A stretch of 55,381 bases of DNA. It comes from Planctomycetota bacterium. GTDB lineage: Bacteria; Planctomycetota; SZUA-567; H5-PLA8. Position numbers and translations under genes: made by a program. This document shows, piece after piece, positions 27,196 through 35,728 of the stretch. The DNA is taken from positions 1 through 55,381 of the forward strand of contig JAKLKQ010000046.1 of NCBI GenBank assembly GCA_023150555.1, in the 5' to 3' direction. The notes below the pieces were generated by a model that did no database searches, was not told where the DNA came from, and worked only from the letters and a program-made list of their open reading frames with translations. The first letter of the stretch is position 1; each line of letters begins with the position of its first letter.

Positions 27196-29856
27196 ATGAA
27201 CAAGGTATCTGCTTCGGATGTGTCTGGCCTGAAGACCGTGAGCGCCCCCGGCGCACAGGTGCAGTCCGGAAAATCCGAGCGCCTCGGCTACCTGGGCATG
27301 GCACTCTTCCTGGGCTCCCTGATGCTGGCGCCGCAGGACGAGGCCGAGGCGGCGACCATCCGGGTCAACAGCCTGGCGGACAACACAACCGGCAGCGATG
27401 GGCTGGTCACCCTGCGCGAGGCCCTCGAGGTCGCCAACTCCGGCGGCACGACCGACCTGGGCGATACCGGCACCGACCCGGGCATCGACGAGATCGTCTT
27501 CGACCCGTCCATCACCGGCTCGCCGGGGACCATCACGCTTGCCTACGGGCCGCTGAGCATCACGGACTCGGTCACGATCAGTGGCCCAGGGGCGGACGTT
27601 CTGGCCGTCGACGGAGACGACCGGTACCTGATCTTCGGGATCCAGTACAACATCTCGACCGATCCGCTCGCGCGCGGCGTGCCGACGGCCAGCAACGTCA
27701 CCATCTCGAGCCTGACGCTTCAGAACGGAAACAACGGCGGCGGACGGCGCAGAAGGGGGGGCGGCGGCGCCATCTTTTCGATTGGTGCCAACCTGACCGT
27801 CGAAGACTGCGTGATCACCGGGAACAAGTGCGGGGGCGATGGCGGCGGGATCTTCTTCTCCGGCTTTTACTCCGGGGAGCAGTTGACCGTTCGGAACACC
27901 ACGCTCTCGGGCAATTACGCCTATTACGGCGACGGGGGCGGCATTTACGCCGATTATGCCGGACTCGTGACGCTGGCCGGCAGCACCATCACGGGCAACC
28001 GCGCCGACTACAGCGGAGGCGGCGTGGCCGTCATCAGGTCACGTACGTCTCTAGTCGTGACCTGCCTCATCAGCGGAAACGAAAGCATCGACGGCATCGG
28101 TGGAGGCGTCGCGAACGTCTATGCCTTTGGGCCGACATCGATCTACGATTCGGTCATCACAGGCAACAGCGCGGAATATTTCGGCGGGGGCGTGGCGTTT
28201 TACGACCAGACCTATGTTCCGCCCGATTCCGCTTCGTCCAGAGCGCCCCTGCCGTTCGATCGAGACAAGGCGCTGTTCGGCACCCTGATCGTCGGCAACG
28301 AGGCTTACCTTGGCGGCGGCGCATTTCTGGGGCGCTTCGGGCTCACCTCCGACGTCACCTTCGAGAGATGCTCAATCTCCGGAAACGAGGCGTATGCGGG
28401 CGGCGGAATCTGCGTAGGAGCCCTATTCTCCGGCGGGCCGCCCATCGGTTCTACCAGTTACCAACTCAAGCTCCAGGACTCCAGAATTCAGGACAACAAC
28501 GCCTATCTCCTGGGCGGCGGCGCACTGATACTCGATCAGCTCAACTATCACCCGCAAGCGCTGTCCCTCGACCGCTGCACCGTATCCGGGAACTTCGCTT
28601 ACTCAGGCGGCGGGAGCGGCCCCAGTGTGTACGGCGGCGGCGGGGTAGCTACGGCCATGCGTTTCGGCGGAAAGGTCATCCAAAATTCGACGATATCAGG
28701 CAATGGCGGTTTCCTTGGCGGCGGGTTGTGGGACCTCTTTGGATACGCACCGCTCAAGCTTTCCAATTCCACCATTTCGGGCAACTATGCATATATTGGA
28801 GCGGGAATAATGGCCGGTTTTCCGTACTTCATTCCGATTACCGCTCCTGAAATCCACTTGGCCAATTGTACCGTGAGCCAGAATGAGGCGTATGCCGGTG
28901 GAGGATTGGCTTCTGGCCTGGCTCCCGTGGAGATTCATGGCTCCGTCTTTTCCGGAAATTACGCCTACGAGGAGGGGACGGACCTGTTGGGCTTCGCCCC
29001 TGCACCGTTCTCCATCAGCTACAGCCTGATCGAGCACCCCTACTACGCCAACGTGGTTCCGCTTGCAGGCAACATCTTCTACCAGGACGCCTACCTCGAT
29101 CCCCTCGCCAACAACGGCGGACAGACGCGGACCCACGCGCTGTCGGTCAGCAGCCCGGCCATCGACGCCGGCATCAACGCGGCCATTGCCACCTTCGACC
29201 AGCGCGGCGCCGGCTACCCGCGCACCGTCAACGGCCAGACGGACATGGGCGCCTACGAGTACAACCCGGACGCGCCGCCGCCCGAGCAACTCTTCGGGTT
29301 CGGCAACGACACCGACGGCGACGGTTTCTCCGACGATGCCGAGGAAGCCGCGGGCACCGACCCCAGCGACCCGCTCGATTCCCCGTTGGGCAAGGTGCTG
29401 GCCAGCGAGGACCAGATCGACCCGCTCGCCGTGCTCAAACTGCAAGTCACCCTCAACTTCAGCAAACCCGGTGTGGACAAGATCAACCTTAAAGGCCGCT
29501 TCGCTCTGCCAGACGATACGCCCATCGCCGGTGCAGCCGTGCTGGTGGACGTCGCGGGCAATTCGGCGGGCTTCGTCCTGGGCGACAATCCGCGCGGCGG
29601 AACGGCTACCTCGGGCGGATCCAAAATCAAGCTCACTGCGCCCAAGGGCGGCGTGTCCACTTTCGTCCTCTCCATGGTGGGCGATTTCCAGGCCCTCTGC
29701 GCCCAGAATGCCGACATGGAGAACGAGACCACGGCCAAGCTCGGGGAAGGCAAGATCGTCCGCGTGGCGCTGAACTTCTCCAACGTCGGCGTCTATCGCG
29801 GCGACGTGGTGGTCAGCTACAAGGCTACGCAGGGCAAGACCGGCAAGGCGAAGTAA
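27196..29856 (+). CDS. Beta-helix exoprotein with anchor-Q and GKAK C-terminal module (copy 4)
   Basis: 886 aa, the most divergent member. After a 28-residue polar N-terminus it has ERLGYLGMALFLGSLML and cleavage-like AEAA, then a CSLREA-type start (SDGLVTLREALEVANSGG). The shorter beta-helix is richer in Ala/Tyr (GNEAYLGGGAF). The anchor-Q segment is LANNGGQTRTHALSVSSPAI, FDQRGAGYPR. The Ca-type linker GFGNDTDGDGFSDDAEE is near residue 700. The C-terminal module ends SYKATQGKTGKAK. The start is set by AGGAGG at 27181-27186, which abuts the ATG at 27187 but lies 9 bp from the ATG at 27196; I take the latter. It is followed directly by a tRNA gene on the other strand. Confidence 0.85.
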   Translation: MNKVSASDVSGLKTVSAPGAQVQSGKSERLGYLGMALFLGSLMLAPQDEAEAATIRVNSLADNTTGSDGLVTLREALEVANSGGTTDLGDTGTDPGIDEIVFDPSITGSPGTITLAYGPLSITDSVTISGPGADVLAVDGDDRYLIFGIQYNISTDPLARGVPTASNVTISSLTLQNGNNGGGRRRRGGGGAIFSIGANLTVEDCVITGNKCGGDGGGIFFSGFYSGEQLTVRNTTLSGNYAYYGDGGGIYADYAGLVTLAGSTITGNRADYSGGGVAVIRSRTSLVVTCLISGNESIDGIGGGVANVYAFGPTSIYDSVITGNSAEYFGGGVAFYDQTYVPPDSASSRAPLPFDRDKALFGTLIVGNEAYLGGGAFLGRFGLTSDVTFERCSISGNEAYAGGGICVGALFSGGPPIGSTSYQLKLQDSRIQDNNAYLLGGGALILDQLNYHPQALSLDRCTVSGNFAYSGGGSGPSVYGGGGVATAMRFGGKVIQNSTISGNGGFLGGGLWDLFGYAPLKLSNSTISGNYAYIGAGIMAGFPYFIPITAPEIHLANCTVSQNEAYAGGGLASGLAPVEIHGSVFSGNYAYEEGTDLLGFAPAPFSISYSLIEHPYYANVVPLAGNIFYQDAYLDPLANNGGQTRTHALSVSSPAIDAGINAAIATFDQRGAGYPRTVNGQTDMGAYEYNPDAPPPEQLFGFGNDTDGDGFSDDAEEAAGTDPSDPLDSPLGKVLASEDQIDPLAVLKLQVTLNFSKPGVDKINLKGRFALPDDTPIAGAAVLVDVAGNSAGFVLGDNPRGGTATSGGSKIKLTAPKGGVSTFVLSMVGDFQALCAQNADMENETTAKLGEGKIVRVALNFSNVGVYRGDVVVSYKATQGKTGKAK

Positions 29857-29883
29857 CCGCGGCGGGGGCGCGGCGGAAAAGAC

Positions 29884-29958
29884 TGGCACCCCCACCAGGA
29901 TTCGAACCTGGATCCCAGGCTCCGGAGGCCCGTACTCTATCCGTTGAGCTATGGGGGC
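29884..29958 (-). tRNA. tRNA-Arg (anticodon CCG)
   Basis: Cloverleaf read on the minus strand. Acceptor stem GCCCCCA pairs with TGGGGGT (one G-T). D-arm is GCTC-AACGGATA-GAGT. Anticodon stem CGGGC/GCCTG encloses the loop CTCCGGA, anticodon CCG. T-arm is CCAGG-TTCGAAT-CCTGG. The 3' CCA is encoded (29884-29886). It reads CGG codons, which are common in this GC-rich genome. Confidence 0.95.
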
Positions 29959-30153
29959 GCCGGGATACTCCGGCGGACGGCCCTACTTCTATATCAGATG
30001 CCCCGCGCCGCGCAACGGCGGGAGGGGCCTCCTCGAAAAAACCCAATATCCCTTTCGGAAATCCAGCCGTGCGCCGGCGGGCATAGCAAAATTTCCGCAG
30101 CCCGGGTATCCTTCCCTGCTCCACGCCAGTCCGGTTCCGGAGACGCCCCGCCT

Positions 30154-31335
30154 TTGCGCATCGGCATCGACGGTCTGCATCTTTTTGGCGCCTACAGCGG
30201 CGTGCACTACGCACTGGCCCGCACGGTGGAGGCCTACCGGCGGCGCTTCCCCCAGGACGAACTGGTCCTCTACGTGCCCAGCGACTTCGACGGCCCGCCG
30301 CGCGCCGCCGAGGTCGGTTCGGACGGGGAGTCCGGAACGGACAAGCCCGGCGACGGCAAGCTGGACCTGCGGCGCACCTGGTTCAAGGGAAACTGGCGCA
30401 CGGTGCGCACCGTCTGGCGCAACTTCCGCCTGCAGCCCAACGCCTACCGCGACCGCTGCCAGGTGCTGCACGGCGCGACGTACGCGCTCCCGTCGATGCT
30501 CTCGATGCCCGCGGTCCTGACCGTCCACGACATCATCGCGTTGAACCACCCCCAATTCTGTACGCCCGGCAGCGCGCGCGTTCAAAAGTACACCCTGCCG
30601 CGCAGCATCAAGGTCGCGCGGCGGATTCTCGTGCCGACGGAGACCGTCAAGCGCGACGTCGAGGCACGCTTCAAAATCGGCGCCGACCGCATCGACCTCG
30701 TGCCCTGGGGCGTCGATGCGTCGTTCCGCGTCATCGACGACCGTTCGATCCTGTACGACGCGCGAAAGAAGTGGCGGCTGCCCGAGCGCTTCGTGCTCTT
30801 CGTCGGCACGCTGGAACCGAAGAAGAACATCGAAGGCCTGATCAAGGGATTCTTCGCGGCCAAGATGCACCGTAAGCTGCCCCACGCCTTGGTGCTGGCC
30901 GGGCGCATGGGCTGGGGCATGGAACGCCTCGAACGCCTGATCACCGAGCTGAACGCGCGCGAGTACGTCTTCTTCACCGGGTACGTGCCCGAAGAGGGCC
31001 TGCCCATCGTCTACAACATGGCCGACTGCCTGGTGCTGCCGTCGCACGTCGAAGGCTTCGGGATGCCGGTCCTGGAAGCCATGGCCTGCGGCTGCCCGGT
31101 CGTCACCAGCGACGCGGCGGCGCTGCGCGAGGTCGCCGGCGGGGCCGCGCGGGTCTGCTCGATGGAAGGGAACAAGGCCCTGCAGGACTTCCGCGAGGCC
31201 CTGGAAGAGATCCTCGACGGCAAGCCCGCCATTCGCGAAGGACTGCGCAAGCAGGGCCTCGAGCGCGCCCGGCAGTTCACCTGGGAGCGCACCGCGGAAT
31301 TGACACGCGCGAGTTATGCGCGTGCACTAGAATAG
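30154..31335 (+). CDS. GT4-family glycosyltransferase (group 1)
   Basis: 393 aa, GT-B fold. N-terminal half starts LRIGIDGLHLFGAYSGVHYALAR (nucleotide-sugar enzymes of this family often begin RIGID). The C-terminal half has VLFVGTLEPKKNIEGLIKGF, FFTGYVPEEGLPIVYNMADC and the donor-binding E-x7-E stretch SHVEGFGMPVLEAMACGCPV. A TTG at 30154 is preferred as start: GGAG (30139-30142) lies 11 bp upstream. The in-frame extension to 29944 would overlap the tRNA and adds a non-family sequence; an ATG at 29998 is an alternative. Cytosolic or membrane-peripheral; likely mannosyl/glucosyl transfer in polysaccharide synthesis, acceptor unknown. Confidence 0.88.
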   Translation: MRIGIDGLHLFGAYSGVHYALARTVEAYRRRFPQDELVLYVPSDFDGPPRAAEVGSDGESGTDKPGDGKLDLRRTWFKGNWRTVRTVWRNFRLQPNAYRDRCQVLHGATYALPSMLSMPAVLTVHDIIALNHPQFCTPGSARVQKYTLPRSIKVARRILVPTETVKRDVEARFKIGADRIDLVPWGVDASFRVIDDRSILYDARKKWRLPERFVLFVGTLEPKKNIEGLIKGFFAAKMHRKLPHALVLAGRMGWGMERLERLITELNAREYVFFTGYVPEEGLPIVYNMADCLVLPSHVEGFGMPVLEAMACGCPVVTSDAAALREVAGGAARVCSMEGNKALQDFREALEEILDGKPAIREGLRKQGLERARQFTWERTAELTRASYARALE

Positions 31336-31367
31336 AATTTTTACGCCACGCCAAGGAGATTCCCGAG

Positions 31368-32231
31368 ATGGCCAAGCGCCGCGCCCCGACCCGCAAGAAG
31401 CCCGCCGCCCGCAAGGCGAAGGCCGCCCAGGCCGCGCCCAAGCGCCGCCGCAAGCAGGGCGCGGCCTTCCTGGGGCTGCTCGAGGAGATGACCATCGACG
31501 AAGTGCGCGCGTTCAAGCCCGAGGTCGCCGTGCTGCCGCTGGGCTCCACCGAACCCCACGGCCCGCACCTGCCCTACGGCACCGACACGTGGCAGGTCAC
31601 GCGGCTCGCACGCCTGGGCGTGCAGCGCGCCAACGAACGCGGCGCCCGCGCGATCCTCTACCCCGCCCTGCCCATCACCAACAACGCCAACGTGCGCGCC
31701 TTCCCCTTCGCCTGCCGCATGGGTGTGCGCACGCTGATCCAGGTGATCATCGACATCGCCAAGCAGGCCTGGGAAGACGGCGTCCGCAAGTTGGTGCTCG
31801 TCAACGGCCACGGCGGCAATCCTGGGGCAATCTTCGGCGCGCTGCGCGAGATCAGCGGCATGGACGACATGCCCTTTGTCTGCGAGGCCGGACACCTGAA
31901 GCCTGAAGGTTTCGTTTCGCCCATCGAGCACCCCAGCGACCACGCCGGGGAGTCCGAGACCAGCCGCATGATGTGGATCCGCCCCGACCTGGTGCGCACC
32001 TCCAAGCTGCGCAACAACCCCATCTCCGAACTGCGCATCCCGGCCCTCGCGATGGCCAATTTCGTGCGCCCCTGGCACCTGTACATCCCGCAGAGTGCCG
32101 GCGGCGAGACGCGCAAGGCCTCGCCGAAGAAGGGCAAGATCGTGATCGAGGCCGAAGCCGGCGCGCTGGCCGAACTGCTGGTGCAACTCACGCACGCCAA
32201 GCTCGACGCGACGTTCCCCTACAAGCTCTAG
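31368..32231 (+). CDS. Creatininase-family amidohydrolase
   Basis: 287 aa. After a Lys/Arg/Ala-rich ~27-residue basic N-terminus, the creatininase fold is clear. Metal-binding motifs are LPLGSTEPHGPHLPYGTDTW (Glu and His/Asp ligands), LVNGHGGN and a late ESETSRMMWIRPDL. Family members hydrolyse creatinine or cyclic amides, act in flavin/F420 routes or process mycofactocin peptide; the substrate here is unknown. SD AAGGAG 8 bp before the ATG. It follows the glycosyltransferase by 32 bp and is probably co-transcribed. The stop codon TAG is formed by the junction with a MITE-like element; removing the elements would give TAA. Confidence 0.85.
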   Translation: MAKRRAPTRKKPAARKAKAAQAAPKRRRKQGAAFLGLLEEMTIDEVRAFKPEVAVLPLGSTEPHGPHLPYGTDTWQVTRLARLGVQRANERGARAILYPALPITNNANVRAFPFACRMGVRTLIQVIIDIAKQAWEDGVRKLVLVNGHGGNPGAIFGALREISGMDDMPFVCEAGHLKPEGFVSPIEHPSDHAGESETSRMMWIRPDLVRTSKLRNNPISELRIPALAMANFVRPWHLYIPQSAGGETRKASPKKGKIVIEAEAGALAELLVQLTHAKLDATFPYKL

Positions 32232-32396
32232 TGGTCGGACACCCTTGATTTGATGGGTAGGTGCCGAGTGATTTTGGCCGTGATCTAGGCGCGCGAAGTG
32301 GAGGCGTATCAGGAAGATACGCCAAACATAGCGCAACGAAGAGCACGGCCAAAAGCGCCGGCGAAACCCTCAAGATCAAGCGTGTCCGACCACTAG
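32228..32396. mobile_element. MITE-like element C (169 bp)
   Basis: Perfect 15 bp terminal inverted repeats CTAGTGGTCGGACAC (32228-32242) and GTGTCCGACCACTAG (32382-32396), extending to 22 bp with one mismatch. TA dinucleotides flank both ends (32229-32230, 32394-32395), as expected for a TA target duplication. Inside is a hairpin GGCGTATC/GATACGCC flanked by GCGCGCGAAG and GCGCAACGAAG, similar to the right arm of elements A and B. No ORF. It abuts element A and shares one TA with it. Confidence 0.75.
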
Positions 32397-32670
32397 CAGC
32401 CCGTTGAAAAGGGACCAGGCCGCGTTGCGAGGGATTCTCGAACTGAACCAGGCCCGCGAAGCGGAGATGTAGTCAGAGGCTACGGCGAGCGTAGCGGAAC
32501 GAAGTTCAGGACGAAAAGACCCGCAACCCTGCGGGCAGCCCCGTCTTGCCATCCGGACCTGCGTTGCGCTTCGCTGCGGCGTACCTTTTCGGTACGCCTC
32601 GACTGCGCGCGCCTGGGTCCGATTCACAATCCAAGGCTGCGCGGCCGGATGCTTTTTCAACGGGCTGCTA
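32394..32670 (+). mobile_element. MITE-like element A (277 bp)
   Basis: Perfect 17 bp terminal inverted repeats TAGCAGCCCGTTGAAAA (32394-32410) and TTTTCAACGGGCTGCTA (32654-32670), including a TA at each outer end. Each arm carries a hairpin framed by GCGAAGCG-type words: left GTAG/CTAC, right GGCGTACC/GGTACGCC. It aligns over its whole length with the reverse complement of element B at 35.7-36.0 kb. No ORF, so it must be mobilised in trans if active. The transposase family is not known; TA duplication is typical of IS630/Tc1-mariner. Confidence 0.8.
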
Positions 32671-33106
32671 ACCGGCGACGCGCCCGCGCGCCTTCCCCTA
32701 ACCAATTGAAATTCTCCGCCGTTCCGCACCGGGCCGAGACATGCGCCCAGCGGGGCCGGCCTTTATGCCCGGCTGGCCCGGCTGGGCCCCCTTCCAATCG
32801 CCTCCTGAACCGGGCAACTGCACCTGTGCAATAGCCTCCACGCCGCACGGACTCGGGCAGGGCCCGCACCTGCGCACTTTGCGACTCACCTGTGCAGCGC
32901 CATTTCACGTGTGCAACCAAGTTTTTCACCCGTGCAAAGGACTTCCTGCACCTGCGCAACCGTCAATTAATTGATCCAGCTTTTCGGCAGTAAATATCAA
33001 ATTTCTCCTATGAAGACGCACTTGTATAAACTGAGCATTTTTCTTCCAAAATTACAGGAAATTACTTCAGTCGTGCTATATTTCACACTGCCACCTGGAG
33101 TCATGC
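32671..33106. promoter_or_regulatory. Upstream region of the metalloprotease gene
   Basis: 436 bp without a convincing gene. The left part is GC-rich; 32960-33100 is A/T-rich and should hold the promoter. The middle contains the CACCTGYGCAA repeat array listed separately. The ribosome site GGAG (33097-33100) and the sequence just before the ATG resemble those of beta-helix copy 3. Confidence 0.5.
32821..32959 (+). repeat. Phased array of six CACCTGYGCAA-type repeats
   Basis: Six copies on one strand start at 32821, 32867, 32887, 32906, 32927 and 32949. They read CACCTGTGCAA, CACCTGCGCAC, CACCTGTGCAG, CACGTGTGCAA, CACCCGTGCAA and CACCTGCGCAA. The five last starts are spaced 20, 19, 21 and 22 bp, about two helical turns. 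The first gap is 46 bp, with a degenerate copy possibly near 32845. The spacers are unrelated to each other. This fits a protein-binding array on one DNA face about 150 bp upstream of the protease gene. Confidence 0.7.
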
Positions 33107-35686
33107 ATGTCATCGCGCGCGCTACGCTTCCTTGCTCCGCTGGGTCTTGCAGTCGCAGTGGCGATCTTCCTTTCGCGCAGCGAATCCGCCCCGCATATCC
33201 CCGCGCCCGTCCTCGAGACCAGCGCCTCGGCGCCCGCTCCCGCGGCCGCATCGGCGCAACCCGCCGCGCAGGCTGCGTCCCTGGATAAGCCGGCCGCGAT
33301 GCCGGAAGCGCAGCCGGTGCTCGCCGCCGTCAAAGGCCAGCCGGCCGCGCAGAAGCCTGCGTCCGCCCGCTTGGTCAAACGCCAGCGCCTGGTCACTCTG
33401 GACCGCGCGGCCTTCGAAGCCTTCCTCGCCCGCAGCGCGAAGAACGCCGCGGAAGAACTGATTCTGCCGCTCTTCCCGGACAAGACCTGCACGCTCCGCA
33501 ACCTGCACTTGGCCGCGCGCGAACGCGGCGCCGCCGCCTACACCGGCGTGGCCAAGGAAGCGCCGTTCGGCCGCGTGCAGTTCGTCTACAACGACGGCGC
33601 ACTGCTGGCGACGATCGACCTCGGCGAGGGCGGCCTGTTCGCCATCGAGTCCGATCCGTCCGGTGCGCAGGTTGTCCGCGAACTCGACCGCGCGGCCTTC
33701 CTGCCCTGCGGAGCCGACGGCGCGCACGAACTGGCCTGCCGAGCGCCCGCCGGGTCCAAGCCGGTTGCCCGCGCAGCGGCCTCGCGCAGCGCGCCGCAGG
33801 TCGACGTCCTGGTGCTCTACACGCCCGACGTGGCCCAGGCCCAGGGCGGCGACGCCGGCAGCATGCAGGACTTCGCGCTGAGCGCCATCCTGTCGATGAA
33901 CGAATCGCTGAGCGAGAGCCAGACCGGCGCGCAGGCCAACCTGGCCGCCGCCATGCAGATCGATTACGCCGAGACCGGCGACCTGTACACCGACATCGCG
34001 CGGCTGAAGGACGGCAGCGACGGCTTCCTGGACCAGGCGCAGGCGCTGCGCGAACAGTACGCGGCGGACCTGGTCTGCCTGCTGGTCGAAAGCGGCAACG
34101 CCAGCGGCGTCGGCTACTTGTTGACTTCCCCCAACGGCAGCCCCGATTTCGGCTACTCGGTGGTGATGCGCTCGGCGGCGGTCTACAATCTCTCCTTCGC
34201 CCACGAGTTGGGCCACAACCTGGGCTGCCACCACGACCGGGAACACGCCACGACCGGCTATCTCCCTTGCTCGTACGGCCACCGCTTCTTCGGCACCGAC
34301 GGCGTGCAGTACCGGACCGTGATGTCGTACTCGCCCGGCCAGCGCATCCCGCGCTTCTCGAACCCCGACGTCTCCTTTGCCGGCACGCCCACCGGCGTGG
34401 CCGACGGCCAGTCCGATAGCGCCGACAACGCCAAGACCATCCGCGCGACGGCGGGCATCGTCAGCCAGTACAGCGCGATGGTGCTCAACCAGCCGGACCT
34501 CGAGATCGCTTCGATCGCCAGCGCCCCGTCCCAGCCCGTGCCCGGCCAGCCGATAACCTTCACGGTGACGGTGCGCAACCGCGGCTTCGGCAGCGCGGCG
34601 TCCTTCCGCCTGGGCTTCTGGCCGCACCGCGCAGGCGCTCCGGATGTCTCTACCTCGCCCGCGTACAGCCAGCAGAGTGCCGCGCTGGTCGCCGGCGCGG
34701 CCCGGACCTTCGACTTCACGCTCAGCGCGCCGCCCGCAGGCAGCTACACCGCGTGGGCCTTCGCCGACGAAGGTGCGGGCGCCGGCGACGTGCTCGAATC
34801 CGAAGAGTCCAACAACACCAACGAAGGCGGCTTCGCCTGGTCCGTCTCGGGCAATGGCCCGCCGCAGATCCTCTCCGGTCCCACGGCGTCGCCCGCGACG
34901 GCGCAGATCGGCCAGAGCATCAGCTTCTCCGTTTCGGCCGCCGACCCCGAGAACGACGCGCTGGCCGTCACCTGGAACTTCGGCGAAGGCACGGCCGGCA
35001 GCGGCGCGTCCGTCACGCACAGCTACGCCACCAGCGGCAGTTTCCTGGTGACTGCTTCGATCAGCGACGGCCAGGGCAACCAGACCAACGGCGCCGTGAC
35101 GGTTCGCATCGTAGACAACGTTCCGCTGGTCGGCGGCGGCCTCGACTCCGACTTCGACGACTTCTCCGACGAATTCGAAGCGCTGGTGGGCACGGATCCC
35201 AAGGACGGCAGCGACACGCCCTACGGCTCCGATCCGGCCACCGAACTTCAGGACCTGGCGCTCGACCGCGTGCAGATCAAGCTGGTCTTCTCCTCCTCCG
35301 GCCGCGACGCGCTGCAGGTGAAGGGCCGCTTGCCGGTGCCCCAGGGCTTCGACGCCAACGGCCAATACGCAACGGTGGTGGTCGGCGGCGTCGCACGCCG
35401 GTTCCCGCTGCAGGCCAAGGGCCCGGACGCGGCGGCCAAGGGCACCGTCGCCGACGGCTCGATCAAGGTCAGCTCGGTCAAAGCGGGCACGGCCATGTTC
35501 AGCGCAGCGCTGAAGAAGGGCGCCTTCGCCGCAACGCTGGCGACCAGTTCGAACCTGGACAACGCCGACGCGATCAACGAGCCGCGCAGCGTCGAGGTGA
35601 TCGTGCTGTACGGTGGCTCGGCCTTCCGGATCGTGCAGCCGGTTCTCTACTCCGCCAAGCAGGACAAGGGCGGCAAGGCCAAGTAG
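33107..35686 (+). CDS. Secreted reprolysin-like zinc metalloprotease with CARDB, PKD and GKAK C-terminal module
   Basis: 859 aa. N-terminal signal helix (FLAPLGLAVAVAIFL) and an Ala/Pro-rich propeptide-like region. The catalytic domain begins near residue 225 (VDVLVLYTPDVAQAQGG). The zinc motif HELGHNLGCHHD (residues 366-377) and the Met-turn YRTVMSYS define a metzincin of the reprolysin (M12B-like) group. Next come a CARDB-like domain (~460-580: DLEIASIASAPSQPVPGQPI) and a PKD domain (~585-670: DPENDALAVTWNFGEG, VTHSYATSGSF). A Ca-type linker DSDFDDFSDEFEALVGTDP (~680) leads to the same ~180-residue C-terminal module as the beta-helix proteins, ending SAKQDKGGKAK. Likely exported and surface-retained, degrading extracellular protein or maturing surface proteins. 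Flanked by inverted MITE-like elements A and B. Confidence 0.88.
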   Translation: MSSRALRFLAPLGLAVAVAIFLSRSESAPHIPAPVLETSASAPAPAAASAQPAAQAASLDKPAAMPEAQPVLAAVKGQPAAQKPASARLVKRQRLVTLDRAAFEAFLARSAKNAAEELILPLFPDKTCTLRNLHLAARERGAAAYTGVAKEAPFGRVQFVYNDGALLATIDLGEGGLFAIESDPSGAQVVRELDRAAFLPCGADGAHELACRAPAGSKPVARAAASRSAPQVDVLVLYTPDVAQAQGGDAGSMQDFALSAILSMNESLSESQTGAQANLAAAMQIDYAETGDLYTDIARLKDGSDGFLDQAQALREQYAADLVCLLVESGNASGVGYLLTSPNGSPDFGYSVVMRSAAVYNLSFAHELGHNLGCHHDREHATTGYLPCSYGHRFFGTDGVQYRTVMSYSPGQRIPRFSNPDVSFAGTPTGVADGQSDSADNAKTIRATAGIVSQYSAMVLNQPDLEIASIASAPSQPVPGQPITFTVTVRNRGFGSAASFRLGFWPHRAGAPDVSTSPAYSQQSAALVAGAARTFDFTLSAPPAGSYTAWAFADEGAGAGDVLESEESNNTNEGGFAWSVSGNGPPQILSGPTASPATAQIGQSISFSVSAADPENDALAVTWNFGEGTAGSGASVTHSYATSGSFLVTASISDGQGNQTNGAVTVRIVDNVPLVGGGLDSDFDDFSDEFEALVGTDPKDGSDTPYGSDPATELQDLALDRVQIKLVFSSSGRDALQVKGRLPVPQGFDANGQYATVVVGGVARRFPLQAKGPDAAAKGTVADGSIKVSSVKAGTAMFSAALKKGAFAATLATSSNLDNADAINEPRSVEVIVLYGGSAFRIVQPVLYSAKQDKGGKAK

Positions 35687-35728
35687 CCCTTTTCTACGCC
35701 TGGATTTGCATTCTTTCCCTTACGGTCC

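Noticed and set aside
29944..30153. Glycosyltransferase start at 29944
   Set aside because: It overlaps the tRNA gene, and the added residues do not resemble the family; a TTG at 30154 directly precedes the conserved RIGID start.
32821..32959. CRISPR array
   Set aside because: Repeats are only ~11 bp, imperfect, with ~10 bp spacers, and there are no cas genes; fits protein-binding sites instead.
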